A DNA stretch of 56,229 nucleotides from Type-B symbiont of Plautia stali (GCA_001485295.1 BBOA01000013.1:1-56229); one strand, 5' to 3'. Positions 25,672 through 36,744 are shown, counted from the stretch's first letter. The notes: generated by a model from the letters alone, not told the origin. Program-made: numbers and translations.

Positions 25672-26411
25672 TGAAAACGCCGACCGATCTGTTCAGCCGT
25701 TTGAAAAAAATGATGCCCGCCAACGTCCAGCCGAAATTCACCAGCGGTGAAGAACTGCTGGCGTGGAACCAGGAGCAGGGCTGCCTGCGTTCGGAGTCCA
25801 TCGTGCGTGAAAACCGCGCCATGAAAATGCAGCGAGTAATGAGGCGATCCGGCATTCGCGAGCTGCATATGAACTGCTCATTCGACAACTATCGCGTCGA
25901 AAATGAGGGCCAGCGCAGGGCGCTGACCATGGCGCGCCAGTACGCCAACGATTTCGAGGGCAGCATCGCCAGCTTCGTCTTTTCCGGGCGTCCCGGCACC
26001 GGCAAAAATCATCTAGCGGCAGCCATCGGCAACGATCTGATTCTGCGCGGTAAAAGCGTGCTCATCGTCACCGTGGCGGATCTGATGTCCAGCATGAAAG
26101 GCACCTTTAGCGGCGGCAGCGACACTACCGAAGAGCGCCTGTTACAGGATCTCAGCACCGTCGATTTGCTGGTGATTGACGAGATCGGCATGCAGAGCGA
26201 GTCACGCTATGAAAAGGTGATTATCAACCAGATCGTCGATCGCCGCTCTTCTTCGAAACGCCCGACCGGGATGCTCTCGAACCTCGATCCGGCCGGCATG
26301 AATACGCTGCTGGGCGAGCGCGTAATGGACCGTATGCGTCTCGGCAACAGCATGTGGGTACGTTTCAACTGGGAAAGTTACCGCAGCCGCGTGCGCGGCG
26401 ACGAGTATTAA
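25671..26411 (+). CDS. dnaC: DnaB helicase loader DnaC
   Basis: AAA+ protein that loads DnaB at oriC and at restart sites. 246 residues (E. coli 245). Walker A GRPGTGKN (as in E. coli, with Asn after Lys), Walker B LLVIDEIG, the arginine-finger region VDRRSSSKRPTGML and RVMDRMRLGNSMWV. Translationally coupled to dnaT. The pair is intact although everything around it is broken. Confidence 0.98.
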   Translation: MKTPTDLFSRLKKMMPANVQPKFTSGEELLAWNQEQGCLRSESIVRENRAMKMQRVMRRSGIRELHMNCSFDNYRVENEGQRRALTMARQYANDFEGSIASFVFSGRPGTGKNHLAAAIGNDLILRGKSVLIVTVADLMSSMKGTFSGGSDTTEERLLQDLSTVDLLVIDEIGMQSESRYEKVIINQIVDRRSSSKRPTGMLSNLDPAGMNTLLGERVMDRMRLGNSMWVRFNWESYRSRVRGDEY

Positions 26412-26430
26412 CGTGCACTTTATCTCGCAA

Positions 26431-26456
26431 AAAAACCGGGCTTTTCCCGGTTTTTT
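26431..26456 (+). terminator. Terminator after dnaC
   Basis: AAAAACCGGG / CCCGGTTTTT stem, CTTTT loop, extra T residues; bidirectional in appearance. Confidence 0.9.
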
Positions 26457-26574
26457 ATGCCTTGCTCCGCCCCGTCTGCGACTTGTGTGAAACAGCGCGC
26501 AAAAGTGCCGGATAAGGCGCTTTCTGACGCTGTTACACTGAAGTTATGTTGTCTGTCAGACGAGCGAGATAAAA

Positions 26575-27396
26575 ATGTCGCTCAGTAAAAATACAGTGTT
26601 GCTGATCGTGGATGAACTTCTGGAGAAAGCGCTAGCGTAACGGTGGAGCGCAACGCGATCTACTAGCGCGTCTGCGATTAGTTTTCGCAGGTGATGGAGG
26701 AGCAGACGAGCCGCGTCGACACCGGCAATCCGAAAAAGCTACTGGATGAGGTGGCGAATCTATGCGGCGAGCTGGCGCAGAAGCATTCGCAGCTGCTGGG
26801 CATCGGGCTGGGCTTTCCCAGCATCGTCGATCCCGATCGCGGCTGGTTGCACCTGTCGACCCATCTCGGCTGGCAGGATGTCAATCTTCTGACGCCGGTC
26901 AGACAAAAGATGGGGGTGCGTTGCGCGTAATAAATAACGTTAAGGCGTCGGCGCTGCTGGCGGTGCAGCAGCTGGGGCCGAAAACAGAATGCAGCCACTT
27001 TTATCTGCGCATCGCGGAAGGCGTAGGCGGCACGCTGGTGCAGCAGGGCAAAGTGGTGACCGGCCACAGCTGGACGGCGGGCGAAGCGGGGCATATCAGC
27101 AGCTGGCAGACGCGCGACGAGGCGCCGAAGGTAGTAGATGAGGTGATGTAGCAGGCGGGCAACTTTCTCGCCAGAGCGATTGGCCAGATTATTCTATTTG
27201 CTTATCCCGCCAGCGTGATTATCGACGCGCCTTGGAATCCGCATCCGCTGTTTTGCGACACGGTACGCAAACGGATCGCGGCGGCACGCCAGTCTCCACC
27301 TTTCAGAACACAGCGCTGCATTTTTTACAGACGAGACTTGATCCGGCGGTAGGGCTGTCGCTGGCGATGATAGAACAGTTTGAACAACAGAGGGGA
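26575..27396 (+). pseudogene. ROK-family transcriptional regulator, broken
   Basis: Starts MSLSKNTVLLIVDELLEKAL, the second half of a MarR-like HTH seen in ROK repressors. The sugar-kinase-like domain follows: LLGIGLGFPSIVDPDRG, RVINNVKASALLAVQQLG, HFYLRIAEGVGGTLVQQGKV and GHSWTAGEAGHIS, and late ALHFLQTRLDPAVGLSLAMI. Stops (TAA at about 26638, several TAG) and frameshifts near 26925 and 27290 inactivate it. The xylB tail follows, so it may have regulated a xylose-type operon. Confidence 0.7.
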
Positions 27397-27479
27397 TATG
27401 GAAGGCAGGGCGAATGCCGTGTCTGTTACTACGCGGCTGCTACCGGCGTCGCCGCCTAGTTGCTGTTGGCCACTGGCGT

Positions 27480-27710
27480 CAGCAGCAGCGTATAGTCGAG
27501 CTGCAGCACGCGGCCAGACGCTCGATTACTGTCAGGGCGGCGAGGTCGGTCCGGTGCTAGGCACGGCAGGCGATCGAGTCCCACGCGACGCTGCCCACCT
27601 TAACGCGGCTGCAGCGCCATCAGCCTGACGCGGCGCGCTATCAGCATTATCAGCCGCAGCGCGACACCTTCGCTCGCCTCTACATGCAGCTGGCGCCGCT
27701 GATGCAATAA
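27480..27710 (+). pseudogene. xylB: 3' fragment of xylulokinase
   Basis: Readable pieces are GQTLDYCQGGEVGPVLGTA and, in another frame, RYQHYQPQRDTFARLYMQL ending APLMQ at TAA 27708-27710. Both match the end of E. coli XylB, which phosphorylates D-xylulose. The first four fifths are gone. xylB lies near glyQS in E. coli as well, so this is residual synteny. Confidence 0.75.
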
Positions 27711-27809
27711 CGCTGCCCCGTACTGTCGCTATCTTGCCCCGATTTGGCCTTCATCCTGCGCGTCAGGCCCGTCATGATGGGCCTGAATTCATTTCTCAGG
27801 AGGCCGAAA

Positions 27810-28402
27810 ATGGCACAGACAGCACTGTTAGTCATTGATGTTCAGTAGTCGTTTCAACACGGTGATTTCTGGCAGGAAGAGGACGTTCCAGCGTTTCAGC
27901 GTCATATCAGCGCGCTGATAGAAGGCTGCTAGGCGAAAGAGATTCCGGTGGTGGACTTATTCCACGTCGCACCACAAGGGCCGTTTGCTCTGGAATCCGG
28001 CTGGGTGAAGCGGATGGATTTTTTGCAGCACGAGGCAGCATTTAGCGTGCAGAAACATGTGCACAGCGCTGTGACTGAGTTGGGCTTGCTACCTTGGCTG
28101 GAGGCGCAAGCGATCGACATGTTGATTATCAGCGGCATTCGCACCGAACAGTGCTGCGAAGCCACCGCACGCGTGGCGTCCGACCTCGGTTTTAAGGTAC
28201 TGTCTGTCAGCGAGGGCGACGCTCACCTTCCCGATGACGTACAAAGGCGTCATGCTCAGCAGCGCTGAGCTTACCGATGACGTACAAAGGCGTCATGCTC
28301 AGCAGCGCTGAGCTTATTCACCGTACCGAAACCGTGCTGGTCAATCGCTTTACCGAGATGGTGAGCGTGCTTGGCGCACGTCTGACAACAAGGAGTGGCG
28401 CG
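27810..28402 (+). pseudogene. Isochorismatase-family cysteine hydrolase, broken
   Basis: ATG 27810 follows a CAGGAGG site and gives MAQTALLVIDVQ, then TAG, SFQHGDFWQEEDVPAFQRH, another TAG, KEIPVVDLFHVAP, ESGWVKRMDF and IISGIRTEQCCEATARVASD with the catalytic Cys. A 43-bp tandem duplication (28231-28316) shifts the frame before ELIHRTETVLVNRFTEMVSV. The family hydrolyses amides or vinyl ethers; substrate unknown. A GlxA-like regulator remnant follows immediately. Confidence 0.8.
28231..28316. repeat. 43-bp perfect tandem duplication
   Basis: Positions 28231-28273 are repeated exactly at 28274-28316 (unit begins CCGATGACGTACAAAGG and ends GCGCTGAGCTTA). 43 is not a multiple of three, so it inactivates the isochorismatase-like gene. 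Confidence 0.95.
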
Positions 28403-28650
28403 ATGGCGCAAACTGTCCTATTTCTTACCCTGTCCGAGGTGATAGCGCTCGGATCTGACCGGACCGGCGGAGACGCTGTGGCTGGCGGGAGATAGCTTCA
28501 CGCTGCGCTATATCGGCCCAGAGGAGGATGTTCTAAGCTCCACGCAGATCATCATCGCCGGCATCGAGCCGCTGCCGGAAAGCCTGCTAGTGGTGCCGGG
28601 CGTGTACGACTCCGCTATCTGGCGCGCGCCGCGCCCGGCAGGATTTCCGG
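28403..28650 (+). pseudogene. GlxA/FtrA-type AraC regulator, N-terminal remnant
   Basis: ATG 28403 after AAGGAG gives MAQTVLFLTLSEVIAL, then after a frameshift [39 protein letters not shown] and [11 protein letters not shown]. This is the DJ-1/PfpI-like sensor domain of GlxA-type regulators. The C-terminal AraC DNA-binding domain is absent. Possibly the former regulator of the adjacent isochorismatase-like gene. Confidence 0.65.
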
Positions 28651-28673
28651 CTGCACATCGCGTGGTCAAAGGG

Positions 28674-28679
28674 TATACT
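28674..28679 (+). promoter_or_regulatory. -10 box of the glyQS promoter
   Basis: TATACT in GGGTATACTG, 45 bp before the glyQ ATG, followed by a C/T-rich leader. No convincing -35 box is seen at the standard distance. Confidence 0.45.
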
Positions 28680-28723
28680 GTCGCACTCTTTTTTCATCTA
28701 CCCGACTAGCGTGCGAAATCATC

Positions 28724-29635
28724 ATGCAAAAGTTTTATACCAAAACCTTTCAGGGCCTAATCTTGACGTTGCAGGATTATTGGGCGCGTCAGGGCTGCAC
28801 CATCGTTCAGCCGCTGGACATGGAAGTGGGTGCTGGCACTTCACACCCTATGACCTGCCTGCGCGCACTCGGACCTGAGCCGATTGCCGCAGCCTATGTG
28901 CAACCGTCGCGCCGTCCGACCGACGGCCGCTTCGGCGAAAACCCGAATCGTCTACAGCACTACTACCAGTTCCAAGTGATCATCAAGCCGTCGACGGACA
29001 ACATTCAGGAGCTATATCTCGGATCGCTGAAAGAGCTGGGCATCGATTCCACCGTGCATGATATTCGCTTCGTGGAAGATAACTGGGAAAACCCGACGCT
29101 AGGCGCGTGGGGCCTCGGCTGGGAAGTGTGGCTCAACGGCATGGAAGTGACGCAGTTCACTTACTTTCAGCAGGTTGGCGGCCTAGAGTGCAAGCCGGTG
29201 ACCGGCGAGATCACCTACGGCCTTGAGCGCCTGGCGATGTATATCCAAGGCGTGGACAGCGTCTACGATCTAGTCTGGAGCGACGGCCCGCTGGGTAAAC
29301 CCACCTACGGCGACGTGTTCCACCAGAACGAAGTGGAGCAGTCCACCTATAACTTCGAATACGCTGACGTCGACTTCCTCTTTACCTGCTTCGAGCAATA
29401 TGAGAAAGAGGCGCAGACGCTGCTGCAGCTGGAAAAACCGCTGCCGCTGCCGGCATACGAGCGCATTCTGAAAGCCGCGCACAGCTTTAACCTGCTGGAC
29501 GCGCGCAAGGCGATCTCCGTGACCGAGCGCCAACGCTATATTCTACGCATCCGCGCCCTGACCAAAGCCGTGGCTGAAGCCTATTACGCCTCACGCGAGG
29601 CGCTGGGCTTCCCGATGTGCAATAACAACAAGTAA
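28724..29635 (+). CDS. glyQ: Glycyl-tRNA synthetase alpha subunit
   Basis: Catalytic alpha subunit of the tetrameric bacterial glycyl-tRNA synthetase. 303 residues, as in E. coli. Motif-rich start [40 protein letters not shown], and [20 protein letters not shown]. No damage. glyS begins 9 bp after the stop. Confidence 0.99.
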   Translation: MQKFYTKTFQGLILTLQDYWARQGCTIVQPLDMEVGAGTSHPMTCLRALGPEPIAAAYVQPSRRPTDGRFGENPNRLQHYYQFQVIIKPSTDNIQELYLGSLKELGIDSTVHDIRFVEDNWENPTLGAWGLGWEVWLNGMEVTQFTYFQQVGGLECKPVTGEITYGLERLAMYIQGVDSVYDLVWSDGPLGKPTYGDVFHQNEVEQSTYNFEYADVDFLFTCFEQYEKEAQTLLQLEKPLPLPAYERILKAAHSFNLLDARKAISVTERQRYILRIRALTKAVAEAYYASREALGFPMCNNNK

Positions 29636-29644
29636 GAGGCAGCC

Positions 29645-31714
29645 ATGACTGAAAAAACTTTTCTGGTGGAGATCGGCACCGAAGAGCTGCCGCCGAAAGC
29701 TTTGCGCAGCTTGGCTGAAGCCTTTGCCACGCAGGTCACCGCCGAGCTGGACAGCGCCGGTCTCGCGCACGGCGAGGTGCGCTGGTACGCCGCGCCGCGT
29801 CGTCTAGCGCTGAAAGTCGCCGGCTTAAGCGCCGCGCAGCCCGACCGCGAAGTCGAGAAACGCGGCCCGGCCGTCTCCGCCGCCTTTGATGCTGACGGCA
29901 ATCCGACTAAAGCGGCGGGAGGCTGGGCGCGCGGCAACGGCATCACTGTCGACCAGGCCGAGCGCCTGAGCACCGACAAAGGCGAATGGCTAGTGTATCG
30001 CGCTCAGGTGAAGGGCGAATCCTCTCAGTTGCTGCTGCCCGGCATGATCGCCAACGCGCTTGGCAAGCTGCCAATCCCGAAACTGATGCGCTGGGGCGCG
30101 AGCAACGTGCAGTTTGTGCGTCCGGTGCACACCGTGACGCTGCTGCTGGGCGACGAGCTGATCCCGGCCACTATTCTCGGCGTTGAATCAGGCCGCACTA
30201 TTCGCGGTCACCGCTTTATAGGCGAGCCTGAGTTCACTATCGATAACGCCGATCAATACCCCGATATTCTGGAAACGCGCGGCAAGGTGATCGCCGATTA
30301 CGCGGTGCGTAAGGCCCAGATCATAGCTGACGCGGAAACGGCGGTGAGCCAGTTGGGCGGCAATGCCGACTTGAGCGACAGCCTGCTGGAAGAGGTAACC
30401 TCGCTGGTGGAGTGGCCGGTGGTGCTGACGGCGACCTTCGAAGAGAAATTCCTCAAGGTGCCGGCGGAAGCACTGGTCTACACCATGAAGGGTGACCAGA
30501 AATATTTCCCGGTTTATGACGACGCGGGCAAGCTGCTGCCGAACTTCATTTTCGTCACCAATATCGAGTCGAGCGATCCGCAGCAGATCATCGCCGGTAA
30601 CGAGAAGGTGGCGCGCGCGCGCTTAGCGGATGCCGAATTCTTCTTTAACACCGACCGTAAGAAGCGTCTGGAAGATCATCTGCCGCGCCTCGAAACCGTG
30701 CTGTTTCAGAAAGAGCTGGGCACGCTGCGCGATAAAACTGACCGCATTCAGGCACTAGCGGGCTGGATCGCCGCGCAAATCGGCGCGGACGTCAATCACG
30801 CGACGCGCGCCGGTCTGCTCTCCAAGTGCGACCTGATGACCAATATGGTGTTCGAATTTACCGACACCCAAGGCGTGATAGGCATGCACTACGCGCGTCA
30901 GGACTGCGAAACCGAAGATGTGGCGGTGGCGCTCAACGAGCAGTATCAGCCACGCTACGCCGGCGACGATCTGCCGTCGAACCCGGTGGCCTGCGCGCTG
31001 GCGATCGCCGACAAGATGGATGCCCTCGCGGGCATCTTCGGCATCGGCCAGCATCCGAAGGGCGACAAAGATCCCTTTGCGCTGCGCCGCGCCGCGCTGG
31101 GCGTGCTGCGCATCATTGTCGAGAAGAACCTGCCGCTCGATCTGCAAACCCTGACCGAAGAAGCTGTGCGTCTCTACGGCAGCAAGCTGAGCAATGGCAA
31201 CGTCGTCGACGACGTCATCGACTTTATGCTCGGCCGCTTCCGCAGCTGGTATCAGGAAGAGGGCCACAGCGTCGATACGCTGCAGGCGGTGCTGGCGCGT
31301 CGTCCGACTCGTCCGGCCGACTTCGATGCGCGTATGAAGGCAGTGTCGCACTTCCGCACGCTCGACAAAGCGGCGTTGCTGGCGGCGGCGAACAAGCGTG
31401 TCTCTAATATTCTGGCGAAATCGACCGAAACGCTGAATGAGAGAGTGCAGGCGTCGCTGTTGAAGGAGAACGAAGAGATCCAGCTGGCGACCTTTGTCAC
31501 CGCGCTGGGCGACAAGCTGCAGCCTTACTTCGCAGAAGGCCGTTACCAGGATGCGCTGATTGAACTGGCACAGCTGCGTGAGGCCGTCGATAACTTTTTC
31601 GACAAGGTGATGGTTAACGCCGACAACGCCGAAGTGCGCGTTAATCGCCTGACGCTGCTGGCGAAGCTGCGCGAGCTGTTCCTGCAGGTGGCGGATATTT
31701 CACTGCTGCAGTAA
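29645..31714 (+). CDS. glyS: Glycyl-tRNA synthetase beta subunit
   Basis: Beta subunit needed for tRNA-Gly recognition. 689 residues, the E. coli length. Reads [21 protein letters not shown] at the start; the HD-like core contains [18 protein letters not shown] and [18 protein letters not shown], and the anticodon-binding tail ends [15 protein letters not shown]. The stop is followed by a terminator. Confidence 0.99.
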   Translation: MTEKTFLVEIGTEELPPKALRSLAEAFATQVTAELDSAGLAHGEVRWYAAPRRLALKVAGLSAAQPDREVEKRGPAVSAAFDADGNPTKAAGGWARGNGITVDQAERLSTDKGEWLVYRAQVKGESSQLLLPGMIANALGKLPIPKLMRWGASNVQFVRPVHTVTLLLGDELIPATILGVESGRTIRGHRFIGEPEFTIDNADQYPDILETRGKVIADYAVRKAQIIADAETAVSQLGGNADLSDSLLEEVTSLVEWPVVLTATFEEKFLKVPAEALVYTMKGDQKYFPVYDDAGKLLPNFIFVTNIESSDPQQIIAGNEKVARARLADAEFFFNTDRKKRLEDHLPRLETVLFQKELGTLRDKTDRIQALAGWIAAQIGADVNHATRAGLLSKCDLMTNMVFEFTDTQGVIGMHYARQDCETEDVAVALNEQYQPRYAGDDLPSNPVACALAIADKMDALAGIFGIGQHPKGDKDPFALRRAALGVLRIIVEKNLPLDLQTLTEEAVRLYGSKLSNGNVVDDVIDFMLGRFRSWYQEEGHSVDTLQAVLARRPTRPADFDARMKAVSHFRTLDKAALLAAANKRVSNILAKSTETLNERVQASLLKENEEIQLATFVTALGDKLQPYFAEGRYQDALIELAQLREAVDNFFDKVMVNADNAEVRVNRLTLLAKLRELFLQVADISLLQ

Positions 31715-31734
31715 TGGACAACGCATAATACGGC

Positions 31735-31764
31735 AAAAGGGCAACGTGATATCGCCCTTTTTTT
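31735..31764 (+). terminator. Terminator after glyS
   Basis: AAAAGGGC / GCCCTTTT with a run of T residues. Confidence 0.85.
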
Positions 31765-31783
31765 GGCTGCCGCGCCAAGGCGG

Positions 31784-31975
31784 CTAGATTAAAATATCAG
31801 GCCCTTTACGATTAATCGCATTTAATAAAAGCAGCGCTGCGCCGTTAGGCTTTTTTCTCGTCACGCTCTCATTTTGAGACGGTAACGACAGACATATTGA
31901 TGTAAGCAGCCAGCATGGGCTGGTTGAGATTAAATCTGGCGCCCAGCTCGCATAGTCTGAGGCGCGCATTCTGAT
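31784..31975 (-). pseudogene. Remnant of an XRE-type HTH protein
   Basis: Reverse-strand frames give LCELGARFNLNQPMLAAYIN, MSVVTVSK, a TGA where Trp is usual, ERDEKK, then KPNGAALLLLNAINRKGPDI ending in TAG 31784-31786. This is the helix-turn-helix of NadS/HigA-like antitoxins and related regulators. There is one frameshift and no partner toxin. It fills most of the gap between glyS and the yibF remnant. Confidence 0.55.
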
Positions 31976-31999
31976 GGCGACCTTCAGCGAAATAGGGCT

Positions 32000-32554
32000 T
32001 CAGCTTGCCGGGGGCGCCGTGTGCGCAAAGCTCTCGCGCTGGAACAGCTGCTCCGTCAGCTTCACCAGCGCCGGTCGGTCAACGCACTAGTTCGGCACCA
32101 CGTGACGGAAGTTGATATATCCGATCAGGCAGCCGGTTGCGATATCGGCAAGGTTGAGCATGCCGTTATTCAGCAAATACCCTTTTACCGCGTACCGCAA
32201 TGGCTTCCAGTTTATCTAGGCCGCGCAGGATCTTCTCCCAATGGCACAGTCGCTGACGTCGTCCGCCAGCCACTCGACCTGGCGAATATGCAGCGCCAGC
32301 CAGGCGTCTTCGGGCAGCATCGCGGGCGCGTCGCCAAGCAGCTCAAGGAACTGCGCGATGATGGCGGAGGCGAACTAGGCCTGCTGCCCGTCGTCAATCA
32401 GCGTCGGCACCTTGCCCAGCGGATTGTGCAGCGAAACTTGGCTGTCGGGGACGTAAGGCGCATCGTTAACAAACTCGGAAACGATGCCTTTTTCCAGCAG
32501 GATGATCGAAATCTTTCGTCAAAGGGGCTGGTATAGCTGCCAATCAGTTTTCAT
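32000..32554 (-). pseudogene. yibF: Glutathione S-transferase-like YibF, broken
   Basis: ATG 32554 followed by one extra base (ATGAAAACTG) that shifts the frame of MKLIGSYTSP. Readable: RKISIILLEKGIVSEFVNDAPYV, NPLGKVPTLIDDGQQA, then TAG for Trp (32375-32377), FASAIIAQFLELLGDAPAM, NLADIATGCLIGYINFRHV in a later frame, TAG for Trp again (32087-32089), ending QRESFAHTAPPAS. The N-terminal thioredoxin-like and C-terminal helical domains are both traceable. E. coli YibF has glutathione S-transferase fold and no firm role. Confidence 0.8.
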
Positions 32555-32581
32555 CGCACTCCTTTGCCATCAAGAGATTAA

Positions 32582-32848
32582 TCAGCTCTCATCGGGAAAA
32601 AGAAAGGGATTCAGGCTGCTGCGCGAAAATCCTTCCTGCTCCATACGCGCATCCAGGACCAGCGAGGCGAGATCGTACGCCACCGATTCCAGCGCGGGAT
32701 CCCTTCTCCTGATGCAGCATCTTCAGATAGGTGCCGCAGTCGCCGCAGCTCTCCGCTTTCACCGCTGCCTGCTCGCTGTTCAGCGACCAGTAGTACAGAT
32801 CGCGCGTCTGTTCGCAGTTGCTGCATTTGCTGCGCGCCACGTACCACT
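32582..32848 (-). pseudogene. fdhE: 3' fragment of formate dehydrogenase accessory protein FdhE
   Basis: [40 protein letters not shown] and [11 protein letters not shown] match the C-terminal zinc-ribbon part of FdhE with its paired CxxC motifs, and after a frameshift [20 protein letters not shown] leads to TGA 32582-32584. About two thirds of the gene is deleted. The fragment starts directly after the fdoI stop, so the deletion removed the start of fdhE. FdhE is required for activity of formate dehydrogenases N and O. Confidence 0.85.
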
Positions 32849-32853
32849 CGTTA

Positions 32854-33474
32854 TCATGGGCGTTTTTCCTGTTGTGTTAAGCGGTTACGCTGTTCGCGAT
32901 ACCAGCGGGGATGATGTTTTTCCGCCCATGCGGCGGTCACCCAGCCTTCGACCATTGCCGTGAGGGTGCCTTTTATCCACCGCGCCGCATAAATGTGCAC
33001 CATAATCACCACGTCAGGCCCACGGCGGAGAAGGAATGCACCAGCAGCGCCGTACGGATCAGTGGGATGCTAAAGACGCGGGTAAACCAGAGGCTCCAGA
33101 TCGCTATCCCGCAGAGCAGAAGCAGCAATAAGCTAATGATAGCAGTCTAGAACACACACTTCTCTGGCCGAAATTATAGCGGCCAGTACCGCCGACCTTT
33201 TGGTTGAGGGCAATTTTGTGGATATTGCGCGCCCACAGCAGGTCCTCTTTGTTCACCAGCTTGTGATGCCAGTAGCGGAAAAACATCAGCATAAAGGCAA
33301 CGAACATGGTCAAGCCGATAAAAGGATGCAGGATTCGTGCCAGCTGCGACGTGCCCAGCACGTCCATCAGCCAGTTAAAGGAGGGAAAGAGAAAACCCAG
33401 TCTGCTCAGCGCCACCAGCAAGAAACAGATGGCGACAATCCAGTGTAACGGATGATACGATCGCCTTTTTTCAT
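32854..33474 (-). pseudogene. fdoI: Formate dehydrogenase-O cytochrome b556 subunit, broken
   Basis: ATG 33474 gives [11 protein letters not shown]; a small deletion follows. SRLGFLFPSFNWLMDVLGTS, ILHPFIGLTMFVAFMLMFFR, YWHHKLVNKEDLLWARNIHK and NQKVGGTGRYNFGQ with haem-ligand His residues are intact in sequence. Frameshifts occur near 33135 and 33010, and stops near 33147. The end [17 protein letters not shown] runs to TGA 32854-32856. It anchors formate dehydrogenase to the membrane and reduces quinone. Confidence 0.88.
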
Positions 33475-33477
33475 TCT

Positions 33478-34355
33478 TTCTTTCTCCTCCTTGTGCAGCT
33501 CTTCGTAGGCCCGATTCGGGCCTACGCCGACATAGTGAAACAGCGAGTTGGGGAAGGTGGCGGCAAAGCCAATCGCCGCTAGCGTTTCCCAGACCCCTTT
33601 CCAGAACGTCACAGTCGGGCTGATGCCGGAATTTTCCGGCATCAGCCCGTGGTAAAGCTGTGGTTTGTTGGTGTGATGCAGCACGTACATCACGTGGGTG
33701 CTGCCGACGCCCACCGGATCGTAGAGACCAGTGTTTTCAAGACCGCGCGATTTCAGATCGGCGACGCGCTCCGCCGCCAGCTTCGGCAGCTCCTCTTTGC
33801 TGCCGAAGCGGATCGCGCCGGTGGGACAGGTTTTGACGCAGGCCGGCTCCTGCCCGACGCTGACGCGATCGACGCAGAGCGTGCATTTATAGACGCGGTT
33901 ATCCTATTTGCTGATGCGCGGCACGTTAAACGGACAGCCTGCGATGCAGTAGCCCCAGCCGATACAGTGCTCGAACTAAAGCCTCTGGCGTACTGCACGC
34001 ACGATGGCACCCGCCGCCGGGCAGGCTTTCAGGCAGCCGGGATCGGCGCAGTGCATACAGCCGTCTTTGCAGATCAGTCACTGCAGACGGCCTCCTCTTC
34101 CACCTCCGAGAAGCGCATTATCGTCCAGGCTTTGGCGTCGAGATCGGTCGGATTGTTATAAACGCCGACGCTGTAGCCAACCTCGGCGCGAATATCGTTC
34201 CACTCCTAGCAGGCGACCTGACAGCCTTGACAGCCGATACAGGTGGTGACGTCGATCAGCTTAGCAACCTGCTGCCGATGATCGCGCGCCGGCGGCGTGG
34301 GCGTGAGGGAACTGGTCGCAAAGCAAAGAATAATGTCCTGTGTAGGGTAAACCAT
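33478..34355 (-). pseudogene. fdoH: Formate dehydrogenase-O iron-sulfur subunit, broken
   Basis: ATG 34355. The first 4Fe-4S motif [11 protein letters not shown] is followed by TAG where Ser is expected (SEWND). [12 protein letters not shown], then a frameshift. The later motifs are readable only in shifted frames. [20 protein letters not shown] and [20 protein letters not shown] are followed by the C-terminal membrane helix and YVGVGPNRA. The current frame now runs on into fdoI. Electron-transfer subunit between FdoG and FdoI. Confidence 0.85.
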
Positions 34356-34367
34356 GTTTGTTCTCCG

Positions 34368-36440
34368 TTACACCTTTTCCACTTGAACTAAAAACCCTTT
34401 TGAACTAAAAACCCTTTATATTCCTTCGTTTGTGAGTTGTCGTCGCCGACTGACGGCGTCAGCGTATTGGCAAGGAAGTCTTCGCGCGCCGCGCCCTCGA
34501 AACCCCATTGTCAGGGAATGCCAACGGTATCGACCGGCCTGCTGTCGATGTGCAGACGCTGCAGACGACGCGTCACCACCGCTTTGGCCTTGATATAGAT
34601 ACGACGGGAAGAGACCTTGACGCTTTCGCCTGCCTTGATGCCTTTCTGCGCCGCCAGCTCCGTGTCGATCTCCACAAACTGCTCCGGCTACGCGATGGCG
34701 CTCAGCAAAGCGTATTTCGTCCAGTGGCGGAACAGCTCGGTGATGGAGTAAGTAGTGGCGATGCAGGGATATTCGGCCGCCTCGCCCAGCTAGGCGGCGT
34801 CGCGCGCAAAGAGGCGCCACCGCGGACTGTGGCTCTGTGGATGCAGCGGGTTGGCGTCTAGCGGGCTTTCCATCGGCTCGTAGTGCTCAGGGAAAGGACC
34901 GTACGCCATCTTGTAGAGCGTGAACAGATGGCCCACGCTGTCCGGCTGCATGATAAAGGTGCCAGCCTGCTCTGCAGCGGCACTAGCGTCAGCGGATAGT
35001 CCGGCACGTCTATGCTCTGCCAGCGCTGACCATCCCACTCGATCAGACGCCGGATTCGGATCCTAGGCTTTTCTCTGCTCGTCGGCGGAGGCGGGGTTGT
35101 AAGTGATATGGCGGTTCGCCGGCTGGGCCTAGGCCTGGCCGGCGATCGCGCCCAACCCGGACGGGTCGGCGTTATCGCGGCGCGCCATTTGGTTGCACTA
35201 CGGCGTCCAGCTGCCGGCGCATTTTTAGCAGCAGCTTGCCGCTGGTGTCGTAAACGTCCTGCAGCGCGTGACCTTTGCTCTCCTGTGCCACCTCTTCCGG
35301 CGACGGGTCGGCAGGATTGGTATAGTCCCAGCACATCGCCATCAGCGGTTCCAGCACGACGCCGCCTTCCTGACGATAGAGTTCGCATAGGCGCAAAAAG
35401 AGCGTGCCGAGGATTTTGCCGTCGTGCAGCTGTTCGGCGGCGGCCCAGTGCCACTGCAGCCAGCGCGACGAGTTGGCGACCAAGCCGTCCTCTTCGGCGA
35501 AGCAGGAAGAGAGTAGGCGAAACACTTCGGTTTCAACTTGCGACAGATCGACGTTGTTGAATTCGCCGTGCGGCTGCCAGAATCTGGCGGTTTCGGTGCT
35601 GAGCGGATCGATCACTACCATATATTTCAGGCGTGAAAGGGCGCGAAATACTTTGTTCTTGTCCGGGAGGACGGCAAGCAGGTTAAAGTCTTGCACTACG
35701 CAGCCGTTGATCGCGCCCTGCTCCATCATCTCTGCCTGCACCAAGCAGTTGTAGCTTTTGTCCCACTTAGGCAGCTAGTTATAGCCCCACTGGTTGTCCG
35801 CCGTCGCCTTATCACCGTAAAAGCTCTTCATCAGGCTGACGAAGAACTTATCGGTGTTTTGCCAGTAGTTGACTTAGTCCGGCAGCTGCGCTGCGGGCGT
35901 CGCTTTTTCTCCGACGGCAGTAGCAGATAGCCCGGCAGGATCTGCGATAGTAAGCTGAGATCGGTATAGCCCTGCACGGTGGCGTGACCGCGCAGCGCGT
36001 TTGTTCTTCGCCTCGAGTTACCCACTTGAAGCCGACCGGGTGCGCTTCCGCCGGATTGCAGCCTATGAGCAGCACCAGATCGGCATTTTTAATATTGTTC
36101 CAGTTGTTAGTCATCGCGCCGCGCTCAAAGCTGGGCGCCAGCGCGGCGACCGTCGGGCCGTGGCAGAGTCGGGCCTATTCTCCAGCGCGACGATGCCGAG
36201 CGCGCAGGCGAATTTATGATCCAGCAGGCTGGTTTCGTTACTAGCGGCCGACGAGCAGAACATGGAGGTAGTCGGCCAGCGGTTGACCGTCACTCCTGCG
36301 GTGTTGGTCTGCTGGAAGTGAGCATCGTGATCCTGCTTCATCAGGCGGGCGAGATGCATTCAAACGCCTCCTGCCACCTGATACGCTGCTATTTATCGCT
36401 GCTTGGCGCGCGATACTCTGGATACTTCAGCTGCTGGTCC
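34368..36440 (-). pseudogene. fdoG: Formate dehydrogenase-O catalytic subunit, extensively deleted
   Basis: Blocks matching FdoG/FdnG: KYPEYRAPSSDK, TAG for Trp (36389-36391), [59 protein letters not shown] for Trp (35775-35777), YMVVIDPLSTETARFWQPHG, FRLLSSCFAEEDG, LQWHW and GPFPEHYEPMESPLDANPLHP, ending near TAA 34368-34370. The Tat signal and N-terminal iron-sulfur region are missing and a large internal deletion joins residues about 240 and 400. A 17-bp duplication affects the tail. The codon at the selenocysteine position before HGPTV is TGC (36163-36165), not TGA. Confidence 0.9.
34384..34417. repeat. 17-bp tandem duplication at the end of fdoG
   Basis: TGAACTAAAAACCCTTT occurs twice (34384-34400, 34401-34417). 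Without it the tail reads EYKGFLVQVEKV to TAA; with it the frame is lost after the second unit. Confidence 0.85.
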
Positions 36441-36744
36441 TGTGGATATCCATTTTTTAAATTCTGTTTAAATTCGTTTAGGCGGCCGAAGGGAACATAA
36501 ATTTTTTTCGGGCGTAAGCAGCATAATAATATTTCACCATTCCAACAGATATTAGTGGCCAGCGGAAAATTGTTCTCATTCTCAGAATAAAGCGCGCCGC
36601 ATCGGCTTCTGCCCGCTTTTTTCCGCATAATTTGTATAGTAGTTTTTTGCGCTGCCCGCGGCAAAAAGGCAAAATTGACCGCACTCTCTGCCCGCGGCGC
36701 GGCAGCGCACAATTTAATTTTTCGTTAATTACAGGTCGTACTCC
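36441..36744. other. AT-rich fdoG-fdhD intergenic region
   Basis: About 300 bases with no convincing coding sequence, tRNA or strong terminator. It probably contains the fdhD promoter and the former fdoG start region, removed or decayed. Confidence 0.5.

Noticed and set aside
31784..31975. Active toxin-antitoxin module
   Set aside because: Only a frameshifted HTH remnant is present and no toxin gene lies beside it.
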